This document shows positions 36,470 through 47,261 of a stretch of DNA of 64,000 nucleotides, in pieces. The translations under genes were made by a program, and so were the position numbers. The notes beneath the pieces were generated by a model, which worked only from the letters and a program-made list of their open reading frames with translations, was not told the origin of the DNA and made no database searches. Each line of letters opens with the position of its first letter. Positions within the stretch are counted from its first letter, which is position 1. The stretch comes from Cephalotus follicularis (Eukaryota > Streptophyta > Magnoliopsida > Oxalidales > Cephalotaceae): positions 359,991 to 423,990 of the forward strand of contig BDDD01001578.1 in NCBI GenBank assembly GCA_001972305.1, in the 5' to 3' direction.

Positions 36470-36529
36470 CAGTCGACTGTTTGGTGCATGTGGAAGGCAG
36501 TCGACTGCCTGTTGAACCCAGTCGACTGG
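36470..36529 (+). repeat. Three perfect GTCGAC palindromes in LTR F
   Basis: CAGTCGACTG (36470-36479), GGCAGTCGACTGCC (36496-36509, 14 bp) and CCAGTCGACTGG (36518-36529, 12 bp). Flanking bases differ between copies but stay self-complementary. Confidence 0.85.
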
Positions 36530-37489
36530 ATTACTCCAGGACAGACTTTTGGCATGTGCAGGGACAAGAATTACAGGTGTGTTAGGTGGCACATGCGTTT
36601 CACCACCTGCCATAACATGCAAAAAGGAATGCTTGCATGTTCTCTGCAGACCTACAACCTACAAATTGAAAAATAATGAGAGAAAGGTAAAGAGAGGGAT
36701 GCATGTGATGGAAAGAATAGAGAGAAAAGTGAGTGCATGTGACTTAGAGAAGGAATCTGATGAATTCAAAAGACTTTTGACCTTATATCAACTAATTGAA
36801 TGGTGAAATGAGTGTTAGAAAACTTGAGCTTTAGACTTTTGGTAAGTTTCTAAACTCGAGCTCACTGCCATGATAGGATAATATAACTAGAAGAATGTTG
36901 AATTCCTTCTGTTAACATAATTGAAGATAACAGATTCTAGAATTGAAAAGGAAATTGGTGAATGGATCAAGTTGAATTGGTGACTATAACCTCTAGAATG
37001 GATTGTAGTTGTTGTTAATGTTAGGATATATGCTTACTGGTTTCCTAAATGTAATTGCATCTCCTGTTAACGCACTTAAGATCAATGAATCTGAGATTGA
37101 ATAATAGTTGACATAGAGTTCAAAGGAAATTGTTAAATGGAAGTTAAGACTTGGAGAACTTGATGTTTAAGCTACTGTTGGAATTGTAATTGTCTATAAG
37201 TAACTACTGAAACCTATTGGTACTGATGCATGTATCCATAAACATGCGTACATAGATTGAACTTGCTGGATTGAAAGATTATTGGTGAAGAAGGCTTGAA
37301 ACTCAAGGAGACAGATCAAACTCAATTGATCTGAGGATAGCAATTTGAGGTAGGGGTAATGATATGTTATGGAAGATATAGTATGCATATCGTGTATGTC
37401 TATTTCCTGCATGTTTACATGTGTTGAAACTGATTGGAAATTGAACTTGAAGTGCATGACTTACTACTGTCTGCATTTTCTGGGCGGAG

Positions 37490-37580
37490 GCAGTCGACTG
37501 CTCAACCTATCCAGTCGACTGCCATGTCAAAGCAATCGACTACTCAACCAAGGCAGTCGGTTATTCTTGAGGACAGCTGA
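37490..37580 (+). repeat. Second GTCGAC palindrome group in LTR F
   Basis: GCAGTCGACTGC (37490-37501) and CAGTCGACTG (37512-37521) are perfect. AATCGACTA, CAGTCGGTTA and CAGCTGACTG follow as degraded copies. Confidence 0.75.
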
Positions 37581-38173
37581 CTGTTCTGGGTAAAAATTTC
37601 TGGTATAAGTCCTATCAAGGCCTCAATTTTGAATGTAATGAACTTGGCCTCCATATGGATGACTAGAACAGTCAATCCTGGCCTCATATACAATTACATT
37701 CCAAAACTAAACAATGTACGCACTCCTTGGGAGAGTTGTTCAAGAAGAACTATGATTACTAATAACCTTGAATGAATTGTAATGTTACTGTACCCTTGTT
37801 ACTGTTGTTGTATATACTTCTGTTATGCTTAGTATATACTGAATTGAGTGTGCATAACACTACTGTTTCACAAAATTACTGTAATTGAACCTACTTGTGC
37901 TATAAGCACAATCACCAATTTTAATCTATGTTTCAAAATGAAACTTATTGTTACTGTTTTACCTACTGTTTTGTTCCTTAACTAGGAACCAATACTGAAC
38001 TAAAAGCTGTTCCTCTAAGGAGACGCACAGTTACTAAGTGTTAAACATTTCTAAAGAAAACTTTTACTTTATTGCATATTAACTATATATGTAATATTGT
38101 TACTGAATTGATTGAATTGATTGTTTATGTTACTGCCGTTAGTCGAGTGATAGGAGACATCACTGACTACGGA

Positions 38174-38343
38174 GGTGGTCCTATGTGCCAGGAGTTGGCT
38201 AGAGCAACCACCCATACTGTCTGCAATGCAGAACTGATCGTTATAAACTGCCCGCTAATGCCGGTAGTAAATGTTACCTGAACTATCATCTTCGGAGTGT
38301 AGGGTGATAGTTAGGTGGTGCGCAGTTGGTGCTAGGAGTTAGC
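38174..38343 (+). other. Stem-loop group in LTR F
   Basis: GCCA-GGAGT-TGGC (38187-38199), itself inside GGTGGT/ACCACC (38174-38179 and 38207-38212); AACTATCA/TGATAGTT (38281-38288 and 38305-38312); GCTA-GGAGT-TAGC (38331-38343). The first and last share the loop GGAGT and have different but fully paired stems. Confidence 0.65.
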
Positions 38344-38879
38344 AACATGTGACACCCAACCACTGTACTGAATTGATTTTACCCTTGTGCGGTATTCTTG
38401 AATTGTACTGTCTATGGCCACTTGGCATGATTGCTAATGTATTGAAATAATTAATTTTGATTTAAAATGTCATACATGTTCCATTCATATATTCCTTATC
38501 ATGCATTATCTTCCTACTTAGCCAAGTGAGGACAACGGCTAACCCCTACAATTTCAGATTAAGCGAAGACGTGTAGAGATTGCCGCTGAATCTTGGAGAG
38601 CTTTTATTGTTGATTTAAGGTTGTTATTTACTTTATGATGTATTGTATTGTATCGAATGGATCACATCCTGTGTTGTGTTGTTTTCCTTTTATGTAAGGA
38701 TACGTGTTGGTTTTACCCGCCCGTAGTATGGGATGCGTGCGGATGGCTTGTATTTATATTCCAGCTTATCGAATGCTTCCGCAAATTTATGAATTGTGCT
38801 GGAATATTATTTATGTGTCATTCTGATATCACCATATATGTTTGTCTTAACGTGATCCGAAACACGGGGTGTGACAGCA

Positions 38880-38891
38880 TGGTATCAGAGC
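38880..38891 (+). other. Primer-binding site after LTR F
   Basis: A perfect TGGTATCAGAGC, three bases after the LTR end. Confidence 0.9.
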
Positions 38892-38929
38892 GAGATTTTC
38901 ATGTAATCTTGGGGATGAATTGGCTGTAC
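38892..38929 (+). pseudogene. Protease fragment of element F
   Basis: Right after the PBS the text encodes DFHVILGMNWLY, the conserved end of gypsy protease (compare [11 protein letters not shown] in B). So gag and most of protease were deleted between PBS and this point, and everything after it is lost. Confidence 0.7.
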
Positions 38930-38986
38930 TGTCACACCCCGTGTTTCGGATCACGTTAAGACAAGCATATATGGTGATATCAGAAT
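38930..38986 (-). repeat. 57-bp inverted copy of the F LTR end
   Basis: This is the reverse complement of 38820-38876 with one mismatch. With the 53-bp spacer it forms a 167-bp inverted repeat around the PBS. The similarity stops sharply at 38986. Confidence 0.9.
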
Positions 38987-39030
38987 TACGCAATATGTTT
39001 GCAATCCATCAACTAGGTCCAAAAGGACCC

Positions 39031-39070
<40 letters not shown>

Positions 39071-39237
39071 GTATTGTGGTATATTATGTTTTTCATCATA
39101 ATGCATTCATTACATGGAATTTGTTATCGTTGTCCCCAATGTACCTTTATATTTTTCCTACGTAGCCAGTGGTTCGGCTAAACCTATCAATTTCATATTG
39201 ATGCAGTGGATCAGCATTGTTGAGCATGGGGGAATGA
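38987..39237 (+). mobile_element. Element G 5' LTR, fragment before solo LTR N
   Basis: Matches the last part of LTR A in layout: AT microsatellite (39032-39064), ATGCATTCATTACATGG, the hairpin TAGCC/GGCTA (39163-39180), then ATTTCATATTG. It stops at the N insertion and resumes after it. The 5' part of this LTR is missing. Confidence 0.75.
39032..39064. repeat. (TA)n microsatellite
   Basis: A perfect TA run in the G 5' LTR fragment, in the same relative position as the GT run of A. Confidence 0.95.
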
Positions 39238-42200
39238 TGTAACACCCCTGATTCAGAACCGAGATCACTCCCAATTTGGGATCGGTGTGTGACACCAAAC
39301 TGAGCTAAAAACATGCCAAAAATCTTAATCTTAATTATCATCAATACGCTGTGGTTCTAAAATCTGAAAACATGCATAATCCTTAACATAAACTTCTAAA
39401 TAAAAAATTTTGGTCATAACACCGGTTAACATATGATCATAACATAACAATTCAGTTGACAGAATTAAACTACTAAGTGATCCTCTGACATAGGGTAACT
39501 CTGTCATCACACTTGCCACAGAAGCTCCGGATAACCTGCCGCATGGAAAATAAAAATGTGGCTGAGCAAACCTTAGTACGGATTTAGAATCATAAAATAG
39601 TTTACGAATAAAACAAAACAGTTACAAATAAAAACAGATTAGTTATGAAACAAAAAAAAAATCGGAACAAAACAGATTTCGAAACGAAACAAAACAAAAC
39701 AATTTAAACATTCTTTATAAATTACCTCAAAATTTTTTGTATACACCAAATCCATAACTTTCAAAACATAAAGCATACTTTTCAGAACATAAAGCATATC
39801 TTTCAAAACATAATGTTCCATACTGAGCATCATAACATATCACATATCGGAACACACAAAAGCAATGGGTTCATGACGTCCACATGCCAAATAGAATTGA
39901 CGTGTACGCACTACACAATTAATTCTCATAACATAACATATCATATCATATAACTAGGATTGATCCATACGCCTCTATCACAAATAACGGATCCATAATC
40001 CTCCAAATAGGATATCATAACATAGAGAGATGCCGTAGACTAATCACACTGCTATGAAAGTGTCATGTCTCCGTGTCAGGCCCACGACATGCCTATGGTA
40101 CGCCCCATAGATGGGTACAAAAAGCTCAGTACTTCACCAGTTCAAAACATTGATTTTATCATAATCATTTTAAAATGCGTATAGAAGTGGTTTTCCAAAA
40201 TATATCCATAAGTCATTATCAAACGATATAATTTCACATACTTTCATAATCGAAAATCAACTCATTTATTTTCACAATAAAAGTGATGATTGCATAACGT
40301 TTCATAAACATATCATAGCTGACTTTATAAAGTCAGAATCTTTATCTCATAAAATACAAAGTGACTCTATTTCCAAAACATATCAAAATCCAAGACATAA
40401 CCAAGTTCAAATATCCGTACATTAATCATAAATGTGAAACTCAATTATTTCAAACAAAATCAGATTAAGATAGACAAAGAACGATAGAATCCGTACCACA
40501 TTCATAAAAGTAAAACTGAATTTATTTCAATAATATCAGTAAGAAGGTGTCAAGGACGAATATTCGTACATCTCATTAAAACAAAATAGATTCAATTCAG
40601 ATAAAACCGAATGATAACCAAAATGAAGAATCCGTATTTTATTCGTAAAATAAAACTGAATTTATACTCCAACAAAATCGGTAAGAGTGTTTCAAGAAAC
40701 GAAGATCTGTACTTATTCATAACAGAAAAACTGAATTTATCAAAACCCAAAACAAAGGATGATAACCAAAGACGAAGAATCTGTACTTTATTCATAAAAG
40801 TAAAACTAACTTTTTACTCTAACTAAATCAATATGAGAGTATCAAGGAATGAAACATCCATACTTCATTTACTAAAACAAAATCGAATTTATCTCAACAA
40901 TACCGAAGGAGATATCAAGGAAAGAAAATCCGTACTTTATTCATAAAAGTAAAACAAACTTTTTACTATAATAAAATCAATATGAGAGTATCAAGGAATG
41001 AAACATTCGTACCTCGTCCAATAACCAAAATAACTTCAAGAATATATATCGATAATTCTCTAGACTGCTCCTCGGTTGTTGCAAATATCTAACAGAAATA
41101 AAATCGTTCTCATAAGGACTTGAAATAAAATCAGACCTCAACTCATGGGTCATTGTACACTGATCATGACCATATAAGATAACAATAGGTTTGATAAGTC
41201 TGAATTGCAGAATCCTCACTAAACATAATTTTGAATTCATTAAGTTAAAGCGGTTGTCCAACTCATTCATTTTCAAATCATAAAATCGGTTCAGTTCATA
41301 ATATCGCATGAACAGATACAAAAATACAAAATTCAACAAAAAATAAAATTTAACGGAGCAGAGTTCAAAGTTTACCGAAAGAAAACGGAACGGAGCATAG
41401 AGCCATAATCACACCGTGGAATTGGAACGAATCACACCTATGTGGAGAACGGAGTCCGAAAGCTGTCAAAAATGTGTTATCGGAGACTGCCGGAGCGTGG
41501 GCTCACGTGCCGCCGCTGGCTGGCGTGTGTCTGTCATGCGCGGTCACCAATCAGCAGCTGGAAAGGGTAGATCTTGAGTGTCAGAGGTCAAGGGTCACAT
41601 ATTTGGGGCGCGTTTGCCATGACACTGCCGCATTTGGCCGGAACGAACACATTTGACCGCAACTTACTTTGCCATCAATCTGCGTTGTTGGCATCGCCAA
41701 GGGTCGGTGGTGGTTGGGTTTGCTTCATCTCCACGCTAGGAGTCCGAATATGGGCTCGCCTTACCGTAATGATCACTGGAGCGGGGGAATCGATGCCAAA
41801 TAGTAACGGGAGAGAGAAGACATCACGCACGCACAAGGGGTCGTTGGGCAGCGCAGGGATGGAGTCTGGTGTGCTCAGGAGGCCATTGGGGTTCGATCAG
41901 TACCTTTGCCAGTGTCATATCGACACAGATGGCATGAGCTGATTGGGAGTGGGAGCGAGAGAGGGGGTGGCGGGGAGAGAGAGAATGGGAGAGAAAAGAG
42001 GAAAAGAATATAAAAAATAGGGTTTTTTTGTTTTTCAAATGCTGAAATAGGGTTTTAAAAAATAAATAAAAGCCAAAATTGTTTTATTCATTTATATGCT
42101 TTCTATCAAAACCCACTAGGCTAAGGCTAAAACCACTTAGGCCAAACAAGAGCAAAACAAACCGAAAATGGGTAGTCCACATACCGAAAAAAGTAAACAG

Positions 42201-42258
42201 CCCATACGAAATAGCTTAAAAAGCCAAAAAATTTAATACGAAAAGACAGGATATTACA
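39238..42258 (-). mobile_element. Solo LTR 'N', B-related gypsy family
   Basis: A single 3021-bp LTR, TGTAACACCCCTGATTC to ...GATATTACA, with no internal region. It is flanked by AATGA (39233-39237) and AACGA (42259-42263), a target duplication with one change. Text such as AACCTGCCGCAT and GGCTGAGCAAACCT is shared with the B LTRs. Host LTR G continues on both sides. It arose most likely by recombination between the two LTRs of an inserted element. Confidence 0.88.
40410..41015 (-). repeat. About eight tandem units of ~70-76 bp in solo LTR N
   Basis: Each unit is marked by a variant of AATCCGTACTTTATTCAT followed by AAAACTGAATTTAT and a GAGAGTATCAAGGAA-like end. Starts lie near 40414, 40490, 40560, 40628, 40704, 40779, 40855, 40928 and 41004. 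The B LTRs have only about two such units (20139-20220). Confidence 0.75.
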
Positions 42259-42583
42259 AACGAAGAGAAGTTGTAATTTTCCTTGAGAAATGTTAATGTT
42301 ATTGTAATGGATGGAATTATGTATTGAGAGAATTATTGATGGATAATGTTTTGATCATGCTCTGTTTGTGGGCAATTAAAAATGTTGGTATTGTATTGTT
42401 GTTAAATATTGGTAACATGTAGCATGGGATGCATGTTACATATTTAATTCAGCTTATGATGATATGCTTTCACAATGAAATGATATGATTAGAAAGTTTT
42501 AAATTTCCAATATTTTGATATAAGCTGAATATATGTTGATTGCCATGACCTCCGGGTCTATGTTATGAGAACGAGATGTGACA
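42259..42583 (+). mobile_element. Element G 5' LTR end
   Basis: Continues the LTR after N and ends ...GAGATGTGACA. TGGTATCAGAGC (42588-42599) follows as a perfect PBS. Confidence 0.85.
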
Positions 42584-42587
42584 ACAG

Positions 42588-42599
42588 TGGTATCAGAGC
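42588..42599 (+). other. Element G primer-binding site
   Basis: A perfect initiator-Met tRNA PBS core, four bases after the LTR end. Confidence 0.9.
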
Positions 42600-42695
42600 A
42601 TATATGAATATTATATGCTTAGCTTGGATAAGTTCCTTGGCAATTAACTATTGTTTCCTTAAGATGACTAATCACATCTTCGTATAGGAAACGAA

Positions 42696-43861
42696 ATGGA
42701 CAGAAGGAGACGTGGAAGGGCTCGAGCTACTGAGGAGAATGTTCCTCAAGAAGCAAATGTTAGTGGAGACCCGACGGATGATGTTCCCCAGGAAGTGAAT
42801 GAGAGAAGAGATCCGATGGATCGTATTGCTTACTACTTTCAGAAACAAATGGCCGCTGACGCAGCCAATATGGAGGAAATGCGGTGATTGTATGCCCAAG
42901 CATAGACTTGACACATGGCTCCTGACCGTGCTGCACATGATGATGGTAATCAGTTTGGAAGGAATTTGGAGAGATTTATGAGGCAGAACCCTTATGCTTT
43001 CGAGGGTGAACTTTATGCGACTATCGTGGAGAGATGGTTGCAAGATCTGGAGAAGATCTTTGATGTGATGAATTGCACAAACGATCATAAATTGAAATTT
43101 ACTGTTTATCTGTTGTGGGCCGAGGCCACTCACTTCTGGGAGATGGTCAAAGCAAAGTGGGAGTCAGTGGGAGATGGTCAAAGCAAAGTGGGAGTCAACA
43201 GGACTCGGTGACCCGAATTGAACAAGAACGAAGGGAGACGAAACTTTTAGAGCTACATGAAGGTGAAATGACTGCTGTAGAATATCAAGCCCGATTCTTG
43301 GAGTTAGCCAGACACTCAGCTTATCTAGTGGTGGATGAAGAAAACAAGATTCGGAGGTTTCTGGAAGTCCTACGACCGAATCTTTGGGGAAAGGTTAGAG
43401 TTATGGAGTTGGAGACTTTTGTATAGGTTGCCCAAAAGGCAAGATTGTTGGAGAGCATTCAGAATGAGGAGCATGCTGAGAGGGCACATACACAACAGAG
43501 TAAACAACCCTCTACTCAGGCCAGACCAGCTTCATCAAAGCTGCAAGATAGCAGTTCTCCAACCAAATCATCGAAGAACAGATCTCAATAATCTGCCACT
43601 CAGGGTACTCCTAGCCAGGGAAGTAACATAAGGCCTGTAGCTTGTTTTCATTGTGGTCGTACAGGCCACCAATAGAAGGATTGTTGGATGAAGAATGGAT
43701 TGTGCATGAGGTTTGGGGCATCTGGCCACATGATGAAGGATTGTCCGAGGGTCAAGCAACAGTGCCTACTGGTCCTGTAAGTGGTAGCGGTGCTGCAGCT
43801 GGACCTTCACAGTGGAGAGATACACGCAAAAGCATCATGAAAGGTAGAGTTTTTACCTTAA
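42696..43861 (+). pseudogene. Element G gag, broken
   Basis: Gag starts at ATG 42696 (MDRRRRGRARATEENVPQEA). The frame meets a TGA at 42885-42887 and a further stop before 42915, then continues in the same frame with GNQFGRNLERFMRQNPYAFEG and the capsid core. A 31-bp tandem duplication (43137-43167 and 43168-43198) then shifts the frame; the matrix/capsid end (EQERRETKLLELHEGEMTAV) is read in another frame to 43426. The zinc knuckles at about 43640-43740 are damaged: one has a stop inside (CFHCGRTGHQ, stop, KDC), the other has lost a Cys. The final segment leads to protease (GRVFTLTQTEVS, stop). Confidence 0.85.
43137..43198. repeat. 31-bp tandem duplication in G gag
   Basis: Two adjacent near-identical copies beginning TGGGAGATGGTCAAAGC. 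The length is not a multiple of three, so the duplication shifts the reading frame. Confidence 0.9.
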
Positions 43862-46800
43862 CTCAGACAGAAGTTTCGTAGCATACTTCTATTATTGGAG
43901 GTACAGTATACATTTATGGCTTTGCTGCTAGAGTATTATTGGATCCGGGAGCATCACATTCATTTATTACCTCCTGATTTGCATCATGTTTGGATATGAT
44001 ACCTGATTGTATGCCATATGTTCTCGACGTGAGTACACATGTTGGGGATTCCATGTGTAAAGATTATGTATACAAATGTTGCAAGATTTCTATGGCAGGT
44101 ATCCCATTGTACGCAGATCTTATTGTGTTGCCCTTTCATGACTTTGATGTCATCTTGGGTATTTATTGGCTGTCAGCTCATTGTGCTCGTACGGACTGTT
44201 ACAGCAAGATAATGGAATTTTGTCTACCCGATGGTACCACATTCCACTTTAAGGGAGACAAAGGATTTTCTACATCGATTATATCCTTCACTTGTGTAGT
44301 GAGGTGTCTCGAGATGGGATGCGAAGGATTTTTCGCCTATGTGATTGATAGTAGGAAGGAGAAAGGATTGAGTCTTGAGGAAATTCCTGTTGTGAATGAA
44401 TTTCCTGATGTGTTTCCTGCAGACTTGTTATCGTTGCCGCCAGAAAGGAATATTGAGTTTGTCAATGATCTTGTACCTGGTACAACTCTTATTTCTAAGG
44501 CACCGTACAGAATGTCTCATGCGAAATTGATAGAGTTGAAGTTGCAGTTGCAATATTCTATTGATAAAGGTTTCGTTCGACCTAGTGTTTCCCCGTGGGG
44601 TGCACCGGTGTTGTTTGTGAAGAAGAAAGATGGGTCGATGAGACTTTGTATTGACTACCGGATCCTGAATAAAGAAATGATTAAGATCAAGTATCCTTTT
44701 CCACACATTAAGGAATTGTTCGATTAGTTACAAGGATCAAGGGTATTCTCTAAGCTCAATTTGAGCTCGGGTTATCATCAGTTGAGAGTACGAGAAGGAG
44801 ATATCGAAAAGACTTCTTTTCAAACAAGATATGGTCACTATGAGTTTTTAGTAATGCCCTTTGGTGTTACCAATGCACTGACAGCATTTATGTCCTCGAT
44901 GAACGATGTTTTTCAACCATATACGGATCAATTTGTTGTAATATTTATTGATGACATACTGATATATTCGAAGAATGAGGAGGAACATGCATACCATCTG
45001 GGAGTACTTATGAAGATTCTCAGAGAACAGCGCTTGTATGCAAAATTCGGTAAGTGTGAATTTTGGCTTAATCATGTGATCTTTCTAGGTCACATAGTTT
45101 CTGGAGATTGGCCTCAACTGAAGAACGTTACCGAGGTACGCAGTTTCCTTGGATTGGCGGGTTATTATCGGATGTTCATCCAGAATTTTTTGAAGATTAC
45201 CGCACCATTGACACGATTGATCTAGAAGAAGACCTTGTTTATTTGGGATGGGGAGTGCGAGGTCAGTTTTCGAGAGTTGAAGGATCGGTTGATTACCGCT
45301 CCTATCTTTGCATTGCCCGATGGTAATGAAGATTTTGCAGTATATAGCGATGCTTCGGGTAAAGGACTAGGTTGCGTGTTGATGCAACGAGGTAGGGTGA
45401 TTGCATATGCTTAGAGGAAGCTGAAACCTTATGAAGAGAATTACCTGACGCATGATCATGAATTGGTTGCTATTTTCTTTGCTATTCAGAAATGGAGACA
45501 TTATTTATATGGAGCACAGTTTGAGATATTTACTAATCATAAGAGCTTCAAGTATTTGTTCTGCCAAGTTGAACTGAATATGAGGCAGCGGAGATGGGTT
45601 GAGTTTTTCAATGACTATGATTGCAGTATCCAGTACTATCATGGGAAGGCAAATGTTGTTGCTGATGCCTTGAGTCATAAAAATATGATAGCTAGTATGA
45701 TGGTGTCGCAATGGAGGTTGTTAGAAGATTTTCAAAAATGGACCCCATTCGCTCGATCACCTGGGATTTTTGTTGCTAGTCTTCGAGCTCAGCCAACATT
45801 CCTTGATGAGATAAAGAATGCGCAGATGTATGATCCTGAATTACAGAAAATCTGAGAGGATTCGGAGTCTATGCCTCATTTTCAGGTTCATTCTGACGGT
45901 ATACTGGGATTTTTGGGACAGGTGTGTCTTCCGAATAATGATGGTTTGAAGGGTGAGTTAATTTATGAAACACATAAATCTTGATATTATATTCATCCTT
46001 GTAGCACAAAGGTGTATCAGGATATGAAGTTGAATTATTGGTGGTCCGGTATGAAGCTGGAGATGCTGATTATGTTTCTAAGTGCTTGACTTGTCAGAGA
46101 GTTAAAGCCAAACACCAGAGGCAGGCAGGGTTATTGCAACCATTGCCAGTGGCGAAGTGGAAATGGGAACACGTGACCATGGATTTTGTTTATTGATTTC
46201 TGTTGACTCGGAATCGTCATAATGCAGTGTGGGTTATCGTTGATAGACTCACAAAATCAGCTGACTTTTTGCCTACTCATGTCACTGATTCGGCGAGCAA
46301 GTTGGCTCGACTGTACATAAAGCAGATTGTGAGAGTGCATGGTGTTCCTGTTAGTATTGTATGTGATTGAGAATCGATCTTCACTTCCAACTTCTAGAGA
46401 AGATTTCAGTATGCTTTTGGGACGAAGTTGAATTTTAGCACAACTTTTCACCGCAGACAGACGGACAGTCAGAGCGTACTATCCAGACTTTGGAGGATAT
46501 GCTCCGAGCTTGTTTTATTGATTTCAGTGGTACTTGGGAGGATCATATTCATTTGATAGAGTTTTCGTACAGTAACAGTTATCACTTGAGCATTGACATG
46601 GCTCCATACGAAGCTTTGTATGGACAGAAGTGTAGATAACCCATATGGATGGATGAGGTTGGTGAACGACCGTTACTTGGATCGGATCTCGTTGAGGAGA
46701 CTTCGGAGAAAGTCAAGGTAATAAAGGAGAGATTACTTGCAGCTCCGAGTCAACAAAAGAGTTTTGTCGATAGTGTGAAAAGGAGACCTTTGACGTTTGA

Positions 46801-47220
46801 TGTCGGAGATCATGTTTTTCTGAAAGTCTCGCCGTGGAAAGGTGTTCAGAGATTTGGTAAAAAGGGCAATCTAGCTCCAAGCTATATTGGTCCTTTTCAG
46901 ATTCTTGAAAGGTTTGGAGAGGTGGCGTGGAAGCTTGCTTTGCCTCATGCTTTGTCAAATGTACGTGATGTTTTCCATGTATCTATGTTGCGAGGCTACA
47001 ACCAAGATCCATCAGATATCTTGGATTATGACGCGGTATCGGTGCAAGATGATCTTTCTTGCGAGGAGTTTCCTGTGAGGTTTCTGGATGGGAAGACTCA
47101 AGTGTTGAGGAATTGAACCATTCCTATGGTGAAGGTTCAACGGTAGTTCCATCATCCTGATGAAGGGACGTGCGAACGTGTAGATGAGATTCGAGAACGT
47201 TACCCTCGATTATTGTAGAA
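43862..47220 (+). pseudogene. Element G pol, full domain set with stops and lost catalytic residues
   Basis: Gypsy pol in order. Protease: LLDPGASHSFIT near 43940, then a stop. Reverse transcriptase: linker and fingers open over 43990-44727 ([18 protein letters not shown]), a stop, then [11 protein letters not shown] where Asp is replaced by Asn (about 44757), and FIDD at 44944-44955. About 14 residues are missing after HIVSG near 45105. RNase H: YSDASGKGLG, HDHELV, but FTNHKS in place of FTDHKS near 45530. Integrase (about 45960-46640) has several stops. The GPF and tail segment (46649-47116) is open. Besides nonsense changes, polymerase and RNase H have each lost an active-site Asp. This is an old, dead copy. 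Confidence 0.88.
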
Positions 47221-47245
47221 ATGTTAAAATTCGAGGATGAATTAT

Positions 47246-47261
47246 TTGAAGGGGGGAGGAT
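47246..47261 (+). other. Element G polypurine tract
   Basis: TGAAGGGGGGAGGAT directly precedes the 3' LTR start. Confidence 0.85.

Larger units (their letters stand above)
36275..38876 (+). mobile_element. Gypsy LTR 'F'
   Basis: A 2602-bp LTR from TGTAATAACCGCAACTTC to ...CACGGGGTGTGACA, inserted in element C's gag; the preceding bases TGTTC are the candidate target duplication. It contains perfect GTCGAC palindromes, several stem-loops and the TTAGCC/GGCTAA terminal hairpin (38518-38542). A PBS follows, so it is a 5' LTR, but almost all of the internal region is missing. Confidence 0.85.

Noticed and set aside
36275-38986. F as a complete short element
   Set aside because: There is no second full LTR, no PPT and no matching TGTTC duplication; only a 57-bp inverted arm follows.
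42588-42599. Possible tRNA gene pieces at the TGGTATCAGAGC sites
   Set aside because: They are 12-base primer-binding sites; no cloverleaf surrounds them.
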